DNA from: Lucinisca nassula
Taxonomy: Eukaryota; Mollusca; Bivalvia; Lucinida; Lucinidae
Length of the DNA: 64,000 nt
Reading direction: 5' to 3'
Assembly: GCA_963580285.1 (NCBI GenBank)
Contig: OY757012.1
Span: forward strand, 166,148,652-166,212,651
The first letter of the stretch is position 1; every line of letters begins with the position of its first letter. Positions 42,621 to 55,044 of the stretch are shown piece after piece. The translations under genes were made by a program, and so were the position numbers. Under the pieces are notes generated by a model. The model had not been told where the DNA came from. It saw only the letters and a list, made by a program, of their open reading frames with translations, and did no database searches.

Positions 42621-45600
42621 AACAGGGCCAAGATGGCACCAATTCGCTCACCTGAGTGTTACTGTCTCTAGTACATTCTATAGGACTATGATTCGCCTTG
42701 ATATGACTATGTACTTATAAAATTTGTTGAAAATATATGTTTTGGGGTGGCATTGTGAGGTTTAGGAACTGTGTTGCACAGGCTTTTGGAGGAATTTGAT
42801 AGTGCTTGGCATATTTTGGGCGTTTCAACAACTTAGGATTATGTCAGTTGCGGTCAATTATCCTCACCTCACTATTCGTGGGCAGGGTAAGCCCTTGTTA
42901 ACCAGTAATAAGTACATAATTATTCTTTCGCCAGTAACTGAAACTGTCCGTCTTGAATCAGCAGAAGGGTGAGAATGATGGTAGAATATATTGCATGATT
43001 AATTTCTATTGAAGTACATGTATGTAGCCGGACTGGGTCTAACATCTGCTAATTCTAGCTTATCAGTCAGACTAGCTTCCAACAGTTATTGCGTTAAGCA
43101 GCCCGACTCCCAACCTATACGCCATAGGTCACAGTAATGAAGGTTGTGAGCCCCTAAGTTTTGAGAAACTAGACAGTGCTGTTATACCAAATATTAAAGG
43201 CCTCGGCCTTCTGGTTTCTGACAAGAAGATTTTTAAAGGTTTTTCTTATGAATGTTTTCATTGCTCTTAAAGGATTTCATTTTTGATTTTTTATTTGCCT
43301 TCACTGCAGCTGGTGTTGTGCAGTGTGGCGGCCGTAAAACGTCTCCCCGTACATCAACCATAGTGCAGTTTATAATTTACTTTTGGTCCTTTGAGATCAG
43401 CGTGAATATTCTGAGTAATCGGAAATAAATTATTGGTTTAGACGCATATTCTAGACAGGTTTTTAATTATTTGGACCCCATTTTGATTTATATCAGTCTG
43501 TGAATCGACTGCCTATTCGAAATTCGCAAAATTGCAGTATGTTTCCTCTGGCTTTCTTTGCCGGATTATTACAGGGTCACTGATGAGGCTTTATTAGCCG
43601 AAACTACGTAGTATGACCCATCTTCTTTCTTATGAATGTTTTCATTGCTCTTAAAGGATTTCATTTTTGATTTTTATGTCCCTATATAAGACTATGTAAA
43701 ATATGTGGACCCCTGGGTTGGGCCATATTTTGCCCAATGGCCATAGTTTGAGAAATCTTTGCAGAGGTCCATTAGCTAAAGCTGTGAACCAAAACTCAAA
43801 GGCCTTAGCCTTCTGGTTTCAGTCAAGAAGATTTTTAAAGGTATTCCCTATATAAGTCTGTGTAGAATAGTGGGCCCCAATGTGGGGCCATTTTGGCCCC
43901 AGGGCTGGAAGTTGAACAATACTGGCAGAGGTCCACTAGACGAAGCTTTGTACAAAATATCAAAGCATTGGCCTTCTGGTTTCAGACAACAAGGGTATTA
44001 AAGGTTTTATAAGATGGTGAACAAGGTTTCAATGCAATTTGACCATGTGACCTACTTTTGATCCAACTTGACCCAGATATTACCAAGACAAACATTCAGG
44101 TGAAGTGTCATGAAGATCGAAGCAAAAGTATGGCCTCTAGAAGGTTAACAAGATTTGAATAGAAATTTATCTAGTGCCCTAGTTTTCGACCTGACATGAC
44201 CCATATTCAAACGCGACCCAGATATCATCAATCAGATATTCTGGTAAAGTTTCATGAAGTTTGCAGCACAATTATGGCCGATAGACGATGAACAAGGTTT
44301 TAACGCGATTTGACCTTGTGACCTAGTTTTTGGTTTACAATTACCCATATTTATAATCAACCCAGATATATTCATGGTAAATATTCTGGCAAAGTTCCGT
44401 TAAGACTGAAGGAAAATTATGTTCCCTAGATGGTGAAGAAGGTTTCAATGCATTTTTAATTAGTCGCCTAGTTTTTGATCCGATATGACCCATATTCAAA
44501 CTAGAACCAGATATCATCAAGGCAAACATAATGGTAAATTTGCATGGAGATCGAAGCAAAGTTTTAAAGAAATTTGATTAGTGCCCCATTTTTTTACCTG
44601 ACATGACCCATATTTTAACCTAACCTTGAAATCATTCAGACTTCCATTCTGGTAAATTTGTTATGCAGATTGACAAAAAGGTGTGGCCTCTAGAGGATGA
44701 TCAAAATATTAACACAATTTGACCTAGTGACTTAGTATTTTTACCCGACATGACCCATATTCAAATTATATCCAGATATCATCAAGGCAAACATTCTAGG
44801 AACATTTCATGAAGATCGAAGCAAAATATTGGCCTCTAGAGGGTGAACAAGGTTTAAAAGAAATTTGATCTCGTGAGATAGTTTTTGACCTGATATGACC
44901 CATATTCGAACTTTACCTTGAAATCATCAAAACAAACATTCTGTTAAAGTTTCATGAAGATTGAAGGAAAATTATGGCTTCATCAAGGTGAAAAAGGAGT
45001 TAAAGAAATTTGACCTAGTGGCCTAGGATTTTGACCTGACATAACCCATATTCTAATTGGACCTTGATATCATCAAAACAAAAATTCCGGAACAAATTCA
45101 AGCAGAATGAAACAGTAGTGTGGTCTCTAGAGGGTGAACAATGTTTTAATGCAACCTGACCTAGTGATATAGTTTTTAACCCGACATGACCCATATTCGA
45201 ACTTGACCCAGATATCATCAAGGCAAAAACTCTGGTAAAGCTTCATATAGATAAAAGAAAAGTTGTGGCCTCTAGAGGATAAACAAATTTTTAATGCAAT
45301 TTGACCTAGTGACGTAGTTTTTCACCAGACATGATCCAAATTCAAATTCTATCCCAATATCATCATCAAGGCAAACATTCTTCTAAAGTTTCATGAAGAT
45401 CAAAGCAAAACATAAGCTTCCAGAGGGTGAACAAGGTTTTAAAGAAATTTGACCTAGTGACATAGTTTTTTACCCGACATGACCCATTTTCGAACTTGCC
45501 CTTGAGATCATCAAGGCAAAAATTCTGGTAAAGTTTCATGAAGATTGAAGTAAAATTATGGCTTCATCAAGGTGAAAAATTATTTTACGAATTTGTCCTA

Positions 45601-46808
45601 GTGACCTAGTTTTTGACCTGACATGACCCATGTTTTAACTTGTCCTTGATAAAATCAAGACAAAATAAAAAAAAGAAATGCTGGTAAATTTTAAGGAGAA
45701 AGTAGCAACAGTGTGGCCTCTAGAGGGTGAAGAATATTTTAATGCAACTTGACCTAGTGACCTATTTTTTAATCCGACATGACCTAGCTGCTAACTTGAC
45801 CAAGATATCATCAAGACAGACGCTCTGGTGAAATTTCATGAATAGTGAAGCAATACATTGACCTCTAGAGGGTGAACTAGGTTTTAAATTTGACCTACTG
45901 ACATAGTGTTTGGCCTGGCATGATCCATATTTAAACTCGACTTTGATACCATCAAGGCAAACATTCTGGTGAAGTGTCACGAAGATTGAATCACAATTAT
46001 GTATTCTAGAGGGTGAAGAAGGTTTAAAAGAAATTTGACCTAGCGATGTAGTTTTTAACCTGACATGACCGATATTCGTACTTGACTTTTATAAATATTC
46101 CGGTTAAGTTTCATGAAGATTGAAGCAAAATTGTGGCCTCTAGATGGTAAATAATGTTGTAATGCAATTTGACCTTGTGACCTAGATTTTGATCCGACAT
46201 GCCCCATAATTAAACTCGACCAAGATATCACCAGGAATAACATTATGGTACAGTCTTATGAAGATTGAAGAAAAAAATTTGGCTCTATATGGTGTGAAGA
46301 AAAAAATTTGGCTCTATATGGTGAACAATGTTTTAAACTAATTGACCTAGTTACTTAGTTTTTGACCTGACATGACCCATATTCGAACTTGACCTTGATA
46401 TCATCAAGGCAAACATTCTGGTAAGAACGTTTTTTAAAAAATTGTCCTAGTGACCTAGTGTTTGACATGGTCCATATTCAGATTCAACCTTGATATTATC
46501 CAGGCAAATATTCTGGTAAAGTTTCATAAAGATTGAAGCAACATTCTGGCTTCTAGAAAGTGAACGAGGTTTTAAATAATTTGACATAGTGACATAGTTT
46601 TTTATTTGACATGACCCGTATTCAAATTTGGCCCAGATATCATCAAGGCAAATATTCTGGCAAAGCTTCATGAAGATTGAAATAAAACTGTGCCCTCTAG
46701 AGCGTGAACAAGGGAAATGTTTACGACGGACGACGCACAACGCAGGTACGAGGGACACAGGGTGATTTCAATAACTCACTTTGAGCACGTCGCGCCTAGG
46801 TGAGCTAA
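42621..46808 (+). mobile_element. Helitron-like satellite-bearing element E4 (4.2 kb)
   Basis: Starts with AACAGGGCCAAGATGGCACC and TTCGCTCACCTGAG, ends ACGACGGACGACG-like sequence, GCGCCTAGGTGAGCTAA. From ~43900 to 46720 there are about 19 units of ~140-145 bp with 'GGCCTCTAGAGGGTGAACAA', 'AATTTGACCTAGTGACCTAG', 'CTGACATGACCCATATTC', 'GATATCATCAAGGCAAACAT' and 'CTGGTAAAGTTTCATGAAG'. Short minus-strand frames across several units are repeats of one another and not genes. It hosts LINE copy L3. Confidence 0.6.
43240..43678 (+). mobile_element. LINE 3'-end dimer (L3)
   Basis: Begins with the 3' tail (CTTATGAATGTTTTCATTGC), then ORF end (CTGCAGCTGGTGTTGTGCAG), 3' UTR and a second tail. Same 3'-end tandem organisation as L1. 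Inserted in the leader of E4. Confidence 0.7.
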
Positions 46809-46899
46809 AAATAGGTTAGAAAGAGCTGCTCACGACAAGACTCATTGGCTGGCCATTCCAACTCACCAAGCGTATCACCTACGCTATTTCTCTTCAAAC

Positions 46900-47459
46900 C
46901 ATCATGAAAACACGCCTATATAATTCTGACCCTCGAACCTCACTTTTATATGGTAAAACTGAGGTTTACTGGGGTAAACCTTATTTTTATTATCATCATG
47001 TTAACAACTCCGTGAAATGAACACCCCTTATACCCCAATTTATTAAGAGAAAAGCGGGGTTTAAGCGGGTATTCATTATTTTTATTATTTCTGCTCCAAG
47101 ACATAGGTTGTGGGTACTCGTTAGAACCGCCTCAATGAGGCGGTTCTAACGAACACCTACGACCTATGTTTGGAGTCTAAATAAGGGAAATATCACAAAA
47201 TTTCATCAGAAAAATAACCGTATTTTGCGCTATGAAAGAATGCCTGTGTCTCACGGATTTGTTTTCGTAATGTTTGTGATCTAAAATATAGATTGTGGGT
47301 ACTCGTTAGAACCGCCTCGTTGAGGCGGTTCTAACGTGTATCCACAGTCTACGATTTGAGCAGAAGTATATATGAAAAATATCACAAATTTTCATCTTAA
47401 ACTTTTCGCTTTTCCGGCGATAAAATTTACATTGTATTTTATAGGCGTGTTTCGTAATG
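46900..47459. mobile_element. MITE A split by a MITE B (nested)
   Basis: MITE A left end CATCATGAAAACACGCCTAT at 46900; it is interrupted at 46994 and resumes near 47273 with ATCTAAAATATAGATTGTGG, an intact palindrome and GGCGTGTTTCGTAATG. Confidence 0.8.
46994..47272. mobile_element. MITE B inside MITE A
   Basis: CATCATGTTAACAACTCCGT to CACGGATTTGTTTTCGTAAT, with palindrome CTCGTTAGAACCGCCTC/GAGGCGGTTCTAACGA. Confidence 0.8.
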
Positions 47460-47754
47460 ATTGGTTCATCACGCAGCCGTCCTCTGGACCTTCACAGTCG
47501 GCTAATCTTTTAACATAATTTTGAATTTTATTTAAGCAGGCAAAAGTGTTATTTCGCAATAATGTGGGTGTTTAAGGGGAATGGGAACACCTACAGGGGA
47601 GTCAACTCCTGCAAAAGTATCTTTGTCTCCCATGTCAGTAGGGGTCAACTCTTAAAGGAAAGAGTTTGCTTTTAAGGAGCAAATTGTTTCCTTTTAAGTG
47701 TATACCCCTTTTTTCAGTGGGACAGGGCTTATAGAAAAGCGAATTTATTTTGTT

Positions 47755-47965
47755 TGATTTGAGGGTTAACGTCCCCGTCAACACTGTAAAGGTCATTTTG
47801 GAGACGTTGCTTCAAATTTTGTGGGACTTTTACCTGACACTGAGATAAAATGACGTCTCAAGCCCTGACGGCCAATGAAACCAATAGGGTTTATAAGCAT
47901 GGACGGTCCGACACTCACACCGCTTTACCTGGGCAGGCTTTGATCCTCTAAGCGGTTTACCTGTA
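47755..47965. mobile_element. SINE-like repeat, second family (copy S2b)
   Basis: Same sequence as 10405-10620 (GGAGACGTTGCTTCAAATTT, CAATGAAACCAATAGGGTTT, CTCTAAGCGGTT). Confidence 0.65.
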
Positions 47966-48239
47966 CTCGTGTGTGTGTCAGATTTAGCTCTGCGTGGAAG
48001 CATCATGCAGCCCATATATTTCTTCAAGCCCCGATGGGCGAGGGCCGATAGGAAAGCGAACAGGAAGTCCCTTAGGTTATCTCCCTTTGAAAAATGGCGT
48101 ACAAATCTGCTAGGTCTTCCCATTCCCCTAAATGTCCGTTTCGTGTATCACTACATTTTTTCTTGTCGATAGATTCTTTTCGCATTTTTCTTTCCTCTTT
48201 GCTCATGTTGCTGATATTGTTTGCGTATTTGTTACATTG

Positions 48240-48435
48240 CTTTTTGCAAACCTATTCACCTTATTAGCATTATCTACTGCTTCCTAGTCTGAAGGCTAAC
48301 AGTGTTGGAAAAACAGGTAACCAGACCCCCTGACCTTGAAAGGTCAGAGGGGTCTGGTCACCTGTTTTCCAATATTGACAGTCTACAAGCTGGGAGCCAG
48401 CAAATAATGCTAATGTGGTGAATAATGACAATAAA
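48240..48435. repeat. ~190 bp imperfect palindrome
   Basis: Central perfect stretch GGTCTGGTCACCTGTTTTCC mirrors GGAAAAACAGGTAACCAGAC around CCTTGAAAGG. Outer arms TTCACCTTATTAGCATTAT and ATAATGCTAATGTGGTGAA continue it. Likely a foldback or MITE copy. Confidence 0.75.
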
Positions 48436-49432
48436 AGTTGAATCGGATCCTGTTTTTCCAATATGTGCTATTCCGGTGCATTCCTGTGCCCCATTGATTA
48501 ACAAGAGGAATGAAATCCCAGCGGTCACTGTACTTATGCCATGATGAATGTTCAGTCATTCGATAACTGAGTGGAAAATATTGGGAGGATGTACATTGGT
48601 TTCGTCACGTAATGGAAGACTATAATGAAAAAATAATCTTTATATGTTCCAAAAAATCTAGAAAATTGGGTTAAATTCCGGAAATTAGATTAGAACTTAT
48701 AATTGAGAACAATATCGCTGTTATTTAGATCCAACCGACCGCAGCACGTTTATCGTTCTTAGATATTTCTTTGATTGACGCAGTTTGCTTGCATTTGCCT
48801 GCTTTTGTTCACATATATATCAATTATCAATTGTACACTTTTGTTTTGGGAGGGCCGCAACAAATGTTGTTTGAACTTGTGGTCCGAACCTTTTGCTGTG
48901 TTGATGCAATAATATATGATTAAACGAAAAACTAACTTATACGGTGGCAGGTTCGGGTGAATGAATTGAACGCCTCCGAGATTATGGACATTTTAGTTCT
49001 GATCGCAGTTAGTAGGCACTTAATAATGATAATATATAAAGGTATAATTGACGTATTATCGATCGTGTTGCATAATAAAATAATTGCAATATGTGAGAAC
49101 TCATTAGAACCGCTTCTATGCGGCGCTCCTGATGATCACATGGACGTACATTTTTTGTGACAAACAGAGGAAAATCAAAGTAGATTATCTCTAAATATTT
49201 GTTATCTGGGGTTTTGGCTTTAGTTATGGGTTTAAGGCCCTTTCAAGATTATTTCCCTTATTTTGAGCCGACTGTAAATCAAACGTGGGCGAAAACCAGA
49301 GGAACCGGAGAAAAATCACCTGATCTTCCATGGCGAAACTTGGCGTATAACATGCGGCATGATACCTTGAGCTGTCGATAGAATATCTTAGGATCTTAAG
49401 AATATTATGAAAATGTGCATTCTATGGTTATT
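48436..49432. other. Nothing recognised
   Basis: AT-rich sequence with two 60-67 codon frames lacking motif or homologue. I do not call them genes. Confidence 0.4.
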
Positions 49433-49545
49433 GTTCTGTTGTTTTTTCTTATTGCCAAAACCATAGGTTGTGGTTGCTTATTTAGGTGTTTTACCTAGTA
49501 GCCACAGCCTAAGTCTTATATTGGCAATACATACATGCAAGAACA
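49433..49545. repeat. Hairpin element
   Basis: TTATTGCCAAAACCATAGGTTGTGGTTGC... mirrors ...AGCCACAGCCTAAGTCTTATATTGGCAATA around TTAGGTGTTTTACCTA. Ends about 12 bp before element 2. Confidence 0.55.
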
Positions 49546-49557
49546 AACCATAGCAAA

Positions 49558-49895
49558 TGAAGTGAGATTCGGTAATTAGTCACACCTCTACGGTAAACTG
49601 AGTGACCCAACGGTAAATTGGGTGACCACCCTTGAGTAAAGAGGGCGCTGTTCCCGCGTGACTGGATGATGTTTGCCATCGTTGCTATGCTGTCTCGAGA
49701 TCTCTGCGGAAAACAGTGTTGATGCTAACTCCTGATAGGTCAATAAGGGAACGCAGGGGGCCGTGTGCAGAGCAAGAGAGCGACCTACTTCACTCTGATA
49801 TCTGGTTATTGCAAGAAGACGTAGAAGTCGACTGCTGTCCAAGGGGCATACTTTCAGTGAGTATTTTAGCTTATATGTCCCTGGAAAATATTACA
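49558..49895 (+). repeat. 5' LTR of element 2
   Basis: From TGAAGTGAGATTCGGTAATT to GGAAAATATTACA; matches 54702-55044. A CA|GTGAGTAT donor lies at 49857. Confidence 0.92.
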
Positions 49896-49896
49896 A

Positions 49897-49910
49897 TGGT
49901 GCCAGAAGTG
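49897..49910 (+). other. Primer-binding site of element 2
   Basis: TGGTGCCAGAAGTG starts one base after the LTR, as in element 1 but with a different sequence, implying a different tRNA primer. Confidence 0.6.
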
Positions 49911-49973
49911 ATGCTTTTTGGACTTTCACGCTGAATTTCTGAAATATTCTTGCTTTATTGGAAAAATTTGTAC

Positions 49974-50098
49974 TTTCGCGAGCCACAGGGGCAGTTGGTG
50001 AGGTGGCTAGAGGAGCCCATGCAGTATAATATGGTGCTGAGGTACCGCCCTGGTCGTAGACATGGAAACGCGGACAGTTTGTCCAGGATACCTCCTGC
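49974..50098 (+). pseudogene. C-terminal remnant of RNase H
   Basis: FREPQGQLVRWLEEPMQYNM then RPGRRHGNADSLSRIPP, collinear with element 1 at about 26493-26620. Upstream pol and gag have been deleted. Confidence 0.8.
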
Positions 50099-50165
50099 GT
50101 GGGGGGGGGGGGGGGGGTGGTAAATTCATGTCAGGAGTACGTCCAGGGGATTAGCCCTGTGGCGG

Positions 50166-51742
50166 GTGCAAGTATTGTGTTCGAGCGCACAAGAATTGGG
50201 GCTCGTTGAGGAGGTTGACGAGGCAGTTCCACTGGCAACAGAGGGGATGCACGGATTCTGGTTAAAGGGTGGCCACCATGGATTAGGATCAGGCACGTAT
50301 AGTATCAATGTGGAGACTGAGTCCGTCACGAGAAGTGGATGCAAACATGAAGTAAGTCTGGGTAACGACAGTGGCAAGACAGTTCAGGCTGTAAACATGG
50401 AACCCATAATGCCTAGCTCCCATAGGGACACGTCAGAGAGTCCAGGAGGGAATCTGTTCCATGCTGAAATCATCTTCAAAGCAGAAGGCATTGAAATGCT
50501 GACAGTTGGTGTGACTGGCAGTACCACGCAAGGCTGCAAAGCTTCGTGCTGGGGGTTTTCAGTGGATGAGCTGAAAGAGGCTCAGGCCAAGGATGGAGAT
50601 CTTATTTTTATTCTAGACTGGTTAAAGGCTTCAATCACCCCAGGAAAGGGGGAGTTGTTTATTGCTAGCCCTGCAACTAAGTCATACTGGTTGAATAAAG
50701 AGCAGTTTGTCCTCATTGACGGAGTGCTGTTCCAGGAGGACAAGACTGGGGATAAGAAACTTGTCATTCCTGAGACACTGCGGAAAGAGGCTGTCAAAGG
50801 ATGCCATGATCTGCCTTCGGCAGGGGATAGCAAGGACAAAGGAACGGGTCAAAGAAAAGTTCGCTTGGCACGGGCTAGGGAAGTTTGTGGCCAGTTATGT
50901 AACTGGGTGTGAGCTGTGTAATCGATGTAAAAAAAGGAACTAGACAAAGGAAATGCCCACTTACAGAATATCAGGCTGGTGTGCCTATGGAGAGAGTCCA
51001 TCTTGACTTCCTGGGACCCTTACCCAAGACTTCCCGGGGTAATGAACACATTCTAATGATGGTAGACCAATTCAACAAATGGGTAGAGTGTGTGCCGCTA
51101 CCATCTCAGACTGCTGAGGAAACTGCTAGGGCTGCAGATGATCATTCCTTTTGCAGGTTTGGTTACCCCCTTCAAGTGTTTTCAGACCAGGGCAGGAATT
51201 TCGAGTCCAAGTTGTTTTCTGAATTATGCAAGGCAATACAGATGCACAAGGCACGGACTACGCCATATAGAGCATCCTCAAATGACCAAGTAGAACGCTA
51301 CAACCGCATATTGATGGATGCCGTTAGGTGCTACATTGGAAAAGCCCAGAATCATTGGGATTTGTACCTTCAACAGATAGCAGGGGCCTTGAGGGCATCA
51401 GTAAACCGTCAGACTGGCTATACTGCAAACAAGCTCATGTTGGGTAGGGAAATAAATACCCCAGCGCATTTAATGTTCCCCCAAGTCCAAGCTAAATGTG
51501 ATACCCCAGAGAATTATGTTGCCACCCTAGTCCGTTCCCTACAAAAAGCTCATGACACGGCTAGCGCGACATTGAAGACTACCACTAAACAGATAAAACG
51601 CGATTATGACCTTAGGGTTCTCGAGCGTACATATGCGGTTGGCGACCCATTGTATATTCTCGACTCCGCAGCAATTAAGGGACAATGCAAGAAATTAGGA
51701 CCTCCATGGAAGGTCCCTGGGGTAATAGTCAACAAGCTCTAA
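50166..51742 (+). pseudogene. int: Integrase of element 2
   Basis: A charged linker (50166-50650) is followed by the zinc site (KGCHDLPSAG ... GCELCNRCKK, split over two frames by a shift near 50825 and another at an A-run near 50935). The core is intact in one frame, with D in VHLDFLGPLPKTSRG, D in QVFSDQGRNFESK and E in SNDQVERYNRIL, then KRDYDLRVLERTYAVGDPLY. A stop at 51740 falls at the position equivalent to 28255 in element 1. The core differs from element 1 at many synonymous and conservative sites, so the two are separate lineages. Confidence 0.85.
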
Positions 51743-51855
51743 TCTTATCTCTATAGGGTTAAACTAAATTGAAACCATGTAGGGATAGAACACTGCCGAT
51801 GTAGATCCGCCGTTGGAAGGAGAATCCTGGACCAGCTGAAACGTCGGATGAAAAA

Positions 51856-52011
51856 GTCTATTGTTTCTGTAGAAAACCATACCAAGGCCGCTTTATGATC
51901 CAATGTGATCACTGCGATGAGTGGTATCATGGGGCTTGCGTTGACATTACGGCATCAGACGCGCTATATATGTCTCAGTACAAATGTCCAGATTGCCTGC
52001 AAAGGAGGTAA
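51856..52011 (+). CDS. PHD finger of element 2
   Basis: VYCFCRKPYQGRFMIQCDHC, then DEWYHGACVDI and YKCPDC: a complete C4HC3 set ending 4 residues before TAA at 52009. It aligns residue for residue with element 1. Confidence 0.9.
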   Translation, partial: VYCFCRKPYQGRFMIQCDHCDEWYHGACVDITASDALYMSQYKCPDCLQRR

Positions 52012-52039
52012 TTCATTTGCCCTAACCAGGGGGGGGGGG

Positions 52040-52075
52040 ATGCTGATAACGAAGTCTATTTGTGTCGTTTCAGTT
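52040..52075 (+). promoter_or_regulatory. Splice acceptor upstream of ORF3 in element 2
   Basis: GCTGATAAC (branch-like), TATTTGTGTCGTTTCAG| at 52073, ATG at 52076. A G10 run lies just before. The arrangement equals that of element 1 although the bases differ. Confidence 0.65.
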
Positions 52076-54277
52076 ATGAATTCTGCCTTTGACCCAGAGA
52101 AATGGAGTGTGATTGCTGAGAATAATCTCAAGGATGTTGAGGCTGCTACCTAGGCACAGCGCCTCCTGCCTGTTGGAACCGTACTGGACCTCCTAATCAC
52201 TAGCAGAGACCATCGCCGCCATTACTTTGTGTTGTTGGGTCAAGCCAGGCTGGCCCGCAGCAGAGATTACAGAGTTTGGTTGCGCAGGGCAGCGAGGGAT
52301 GCAAGGGAATCTGGTATGTGGGAGAATGGGTGGATCGACGCTCACCTGAGTCGTGTTGGGAGAAGGCCTACCGTTAGATATCCAGATCAGACTATACCCG
52401 TAGCTGGGACATGTCAGCAGGATATTCGTCGGGATGATTCACTGTATACCACCGTTAGAGTGGATTTTCGGGCAGGTGCTGAAGGGACGGAACTACCTTC
52501 CGTGGAACAAGAGGAGATGTTGTTGGCTGGAGGGGATTTGGCAGAGTCAGCAGAGGTGAGCATTGGTGAGGAGCAGTTGCTGCTGGAGATGGACTACACT
52601 TTCCCAACGGACAGCGCAGGTGTGATTTCTCAGACCTCTGTCGACGTCAAGGAGCCCAGTGAGCAAGTGACAGGACCCAAGGAAAGACCTTCGTCTCACT
52701 CGGAACGTCGTAGATCCCCTCACTCGGAACGTCTAGATCCCCTCATTCGGAACGTCGTAGATCCCCTCACTCGGAACGTCGTAGATCCCCTCACTCGGAA
52801 CGTCGCAGATCCCCTTACTCTGACCGTCATAAATCGTCGAAGGAGGGTAGGCGTGTCCAGGACCGCCGATCCCCACGTCGTACATCCGAAGATCATGGTA
52901 GTTCTCGTCGTGACTGTATGAGGTGTTATGAAGATCATAAGAGCGAAGCGAAGGGCACCTCCCATTCAAGGCCAAGATCGAAGAAGGCCAGGGTAGAGAC
53001 CGCTTTGGTACCCAGAGGAGGAGGTGTGACGGTTGAGATACCAATGTTGAGCCCACCAAGACCTGGTGGTACCTATGTTATCAGCACTCAATCGGGTGGG
53101 GCACAGTGTCCCATTCCCAAATGCAGTCATCTGAACAGCAGGACTCATGCGTTCGCCACTCATTTGCCGTTGATTTTCCAGGAGGAAATCTCTGGTAATG
53201 ACGTAACAAGCAGAAGGATCGGTGCTCTTACAATGGTTGCTCAATGGTTGCTTTGTAGTCGGAACAATCTGGATGATTTGGTGACGTATTTCCAAATGCT
53301 GAACGTTCTGTCCACAGTTGACTGCTCGCCTAATCAGTTACAGCAGCGTGCTATGGCCGAAGTGTGCATTGAGCTTGAGAGGGACTCCACCATCTCTGTT
53401 TCTAGTACTCATCCTAGAATCCTTGTCACCCGGGGTGTGCTCCTTCATTTACTGTCCAGAGTACAACCACAGACCCATATTGCATCCTTAAGGACCCTTT
53501 ATCGTCTGACGGAGGAGGACGAGACTATGTTGCCAAAGCCTGCCATTGCTTTTGACAGCCACTGTCACCTAGACAGATGTCGGAGAGACTTGAAACTACC
53601 ATCCGATGCCAGTTTGCAGCAGATCTGTAGCAAGGCGAGACCGGACGATGAACACAAGGTTGATCTGGAGGGTGTAGTAGCCAACTATTGTGACCCCGAA
53701 ACCTATCCCAGCGTTGAGGAGATTCGAAGACTCACCAGTCAGGGCTCATTTGTGACAGTGGGGCTTCATCCCAAGAAGACCATTACTGAGAAGCAGCAAC
53801 AACGCCTTGAAGAGTTGGCAGCACTACCTGAGGTCTCTGGTTTAGGCGAAGTCGGAGTCGACCATACTGAACCTATCAACACCTGGGCCGACCAGACAGC
53901 CAGGCTGTATCGGGTCCTCAGATGCCGACCCATTGATCCTGGAGTTCTGGTGCTCCATTGCAGAGGATTGAAGAATGCTGACATTCTTAGATCATTGTTG
54001 GAGTTACGTGTCGGTAGTACACAGTTGATTCATCTTCATTGTTTCAATGCTGCTGTGGTCGCTAGGTGGTTGGGAGTTTTCCCGTACACATATTTCGGGT
54101 TTACCAAGATGGTGGGAAGCTTTTCTGGTGAATTGGCACAGGCGGTCAGGGACTTGCATGAATCCGGTGGTGATTGGGATGGTAGCGGCGGTGTTGGCCA
54201 AGATTAGAGGTGCGAATTGGAAGGCTATTCTGACAGTTTGTAGAGACAACGCCTTGAGGTTGTACAGAGATAGGTGA
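52076..54277 (+). pseudogene. ORF3 of element 2: helical module, SR repeats, zinc finger, TatD-like domain
   Basis: The start ATG follows the acceptor. A TAG at 52151 interrupts the frame early. The module LLGQARLARSRDYRVWLRRA ... WIDAHLSR matches ORF3 of element 1. A 24-bp repeat encoding HSERRRSP (about 52696-52820, five to six units) forms an SR-like basic tract; one unit lacks 2 bp and shifts the frame near 52735. A C2H2-like finger QCPIPKCSHLN...THAFATH follows, then the TatD-like domain: FDSHCHLDRCRRD, VGLHPKKT, GLGEVGVDHTEP, VLVLHCRGLK, LIHLHCFNAA and YFGFTK. The ETDSPY segment with the last metal Asp is deleted near 54170, and the C-terminal VLAKIRGANWKAI continues in another frame. 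Confidence 0.8.
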
Positions 54278-54701
54278 CCTCCCAGCCTCGACTAGAGGGG
54301 CTTGAGTAAAGGATTTGGGTGCCAGGCGCTCAATTCCGATACTCTAAACATCCAGCCTAGCCTGAACTTTCAGCACAACTGTCTATGGAGTTATAACGTT
54401 GCTTGTTGTCCTCCCAGTGATATTTGGGGCGTAAGCAAGTCCCTGTTATCAGCACATGACTATGGTACAACGTACATGACTATGGTACAACGTACATGAC
54501 TTTGGTACAATGATACAACGTACATGGCTTTGGTGCATCGTACATAACTGGTACAACGTACGTGGCTTTGGTACAACGCACCTGGAAGTGTGGTGCAACA
54601 CACAATCTGACCTATTCCATAGCTCTGCGCGTGCCAGGTGGCATCCCTGTCCGTTTGGTACAACGATGATGTCCACGTTTCCAAGGATAAAGTGGGGGGA
54701 G

Positions 54702-55044
54702 TGTAGTGAGATTTGGTAATTAGTCACACCTCTCCGGTAAACTGAGTGACCCACCGGTAAATTGGGTGACCACCCTTGAGTATAGAGGGCGCTGTTTCCG
54801 CGTGACTGGATGACGTTTGCCATCGTTGCTATGCTGTCTCGAGATCTCTGGGGAAAACAGTGTTGATGCTAACTCCTGATTGGTCAAGAAGGGAACGCAG
54901 GGGGGGGGGGGGGGTGCAGAGCAAGGGAGCGACCTACTTCACTCTGATATCTGGTTATTGCAAGAAGACGTAGAAGTCGACTGCTCTCCAAGAGACATAC
55001 TTTCAGTGAGTATTTTAGCTTATATGTCCCTGGAAAATACTACA
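54702..55044 (+). repeat. 3' LTR of element 2
   Basis: TGTAGTGAGATTTGGTAATT to GGAAAATACTACA, preceded by AGTGGGGGGAG as polypurine tract (54691-54701). Contains a G16 run where the 5' LTR has GGGGGCCG. Confidence 0.92.

Noticed and set aside
44341..46758. Minus-strand frames with MTSGSSLNMGH-like repeats
   Set aside because: Same peptide recurs with each E4 satellite unit; no start, splice or domain evidence.
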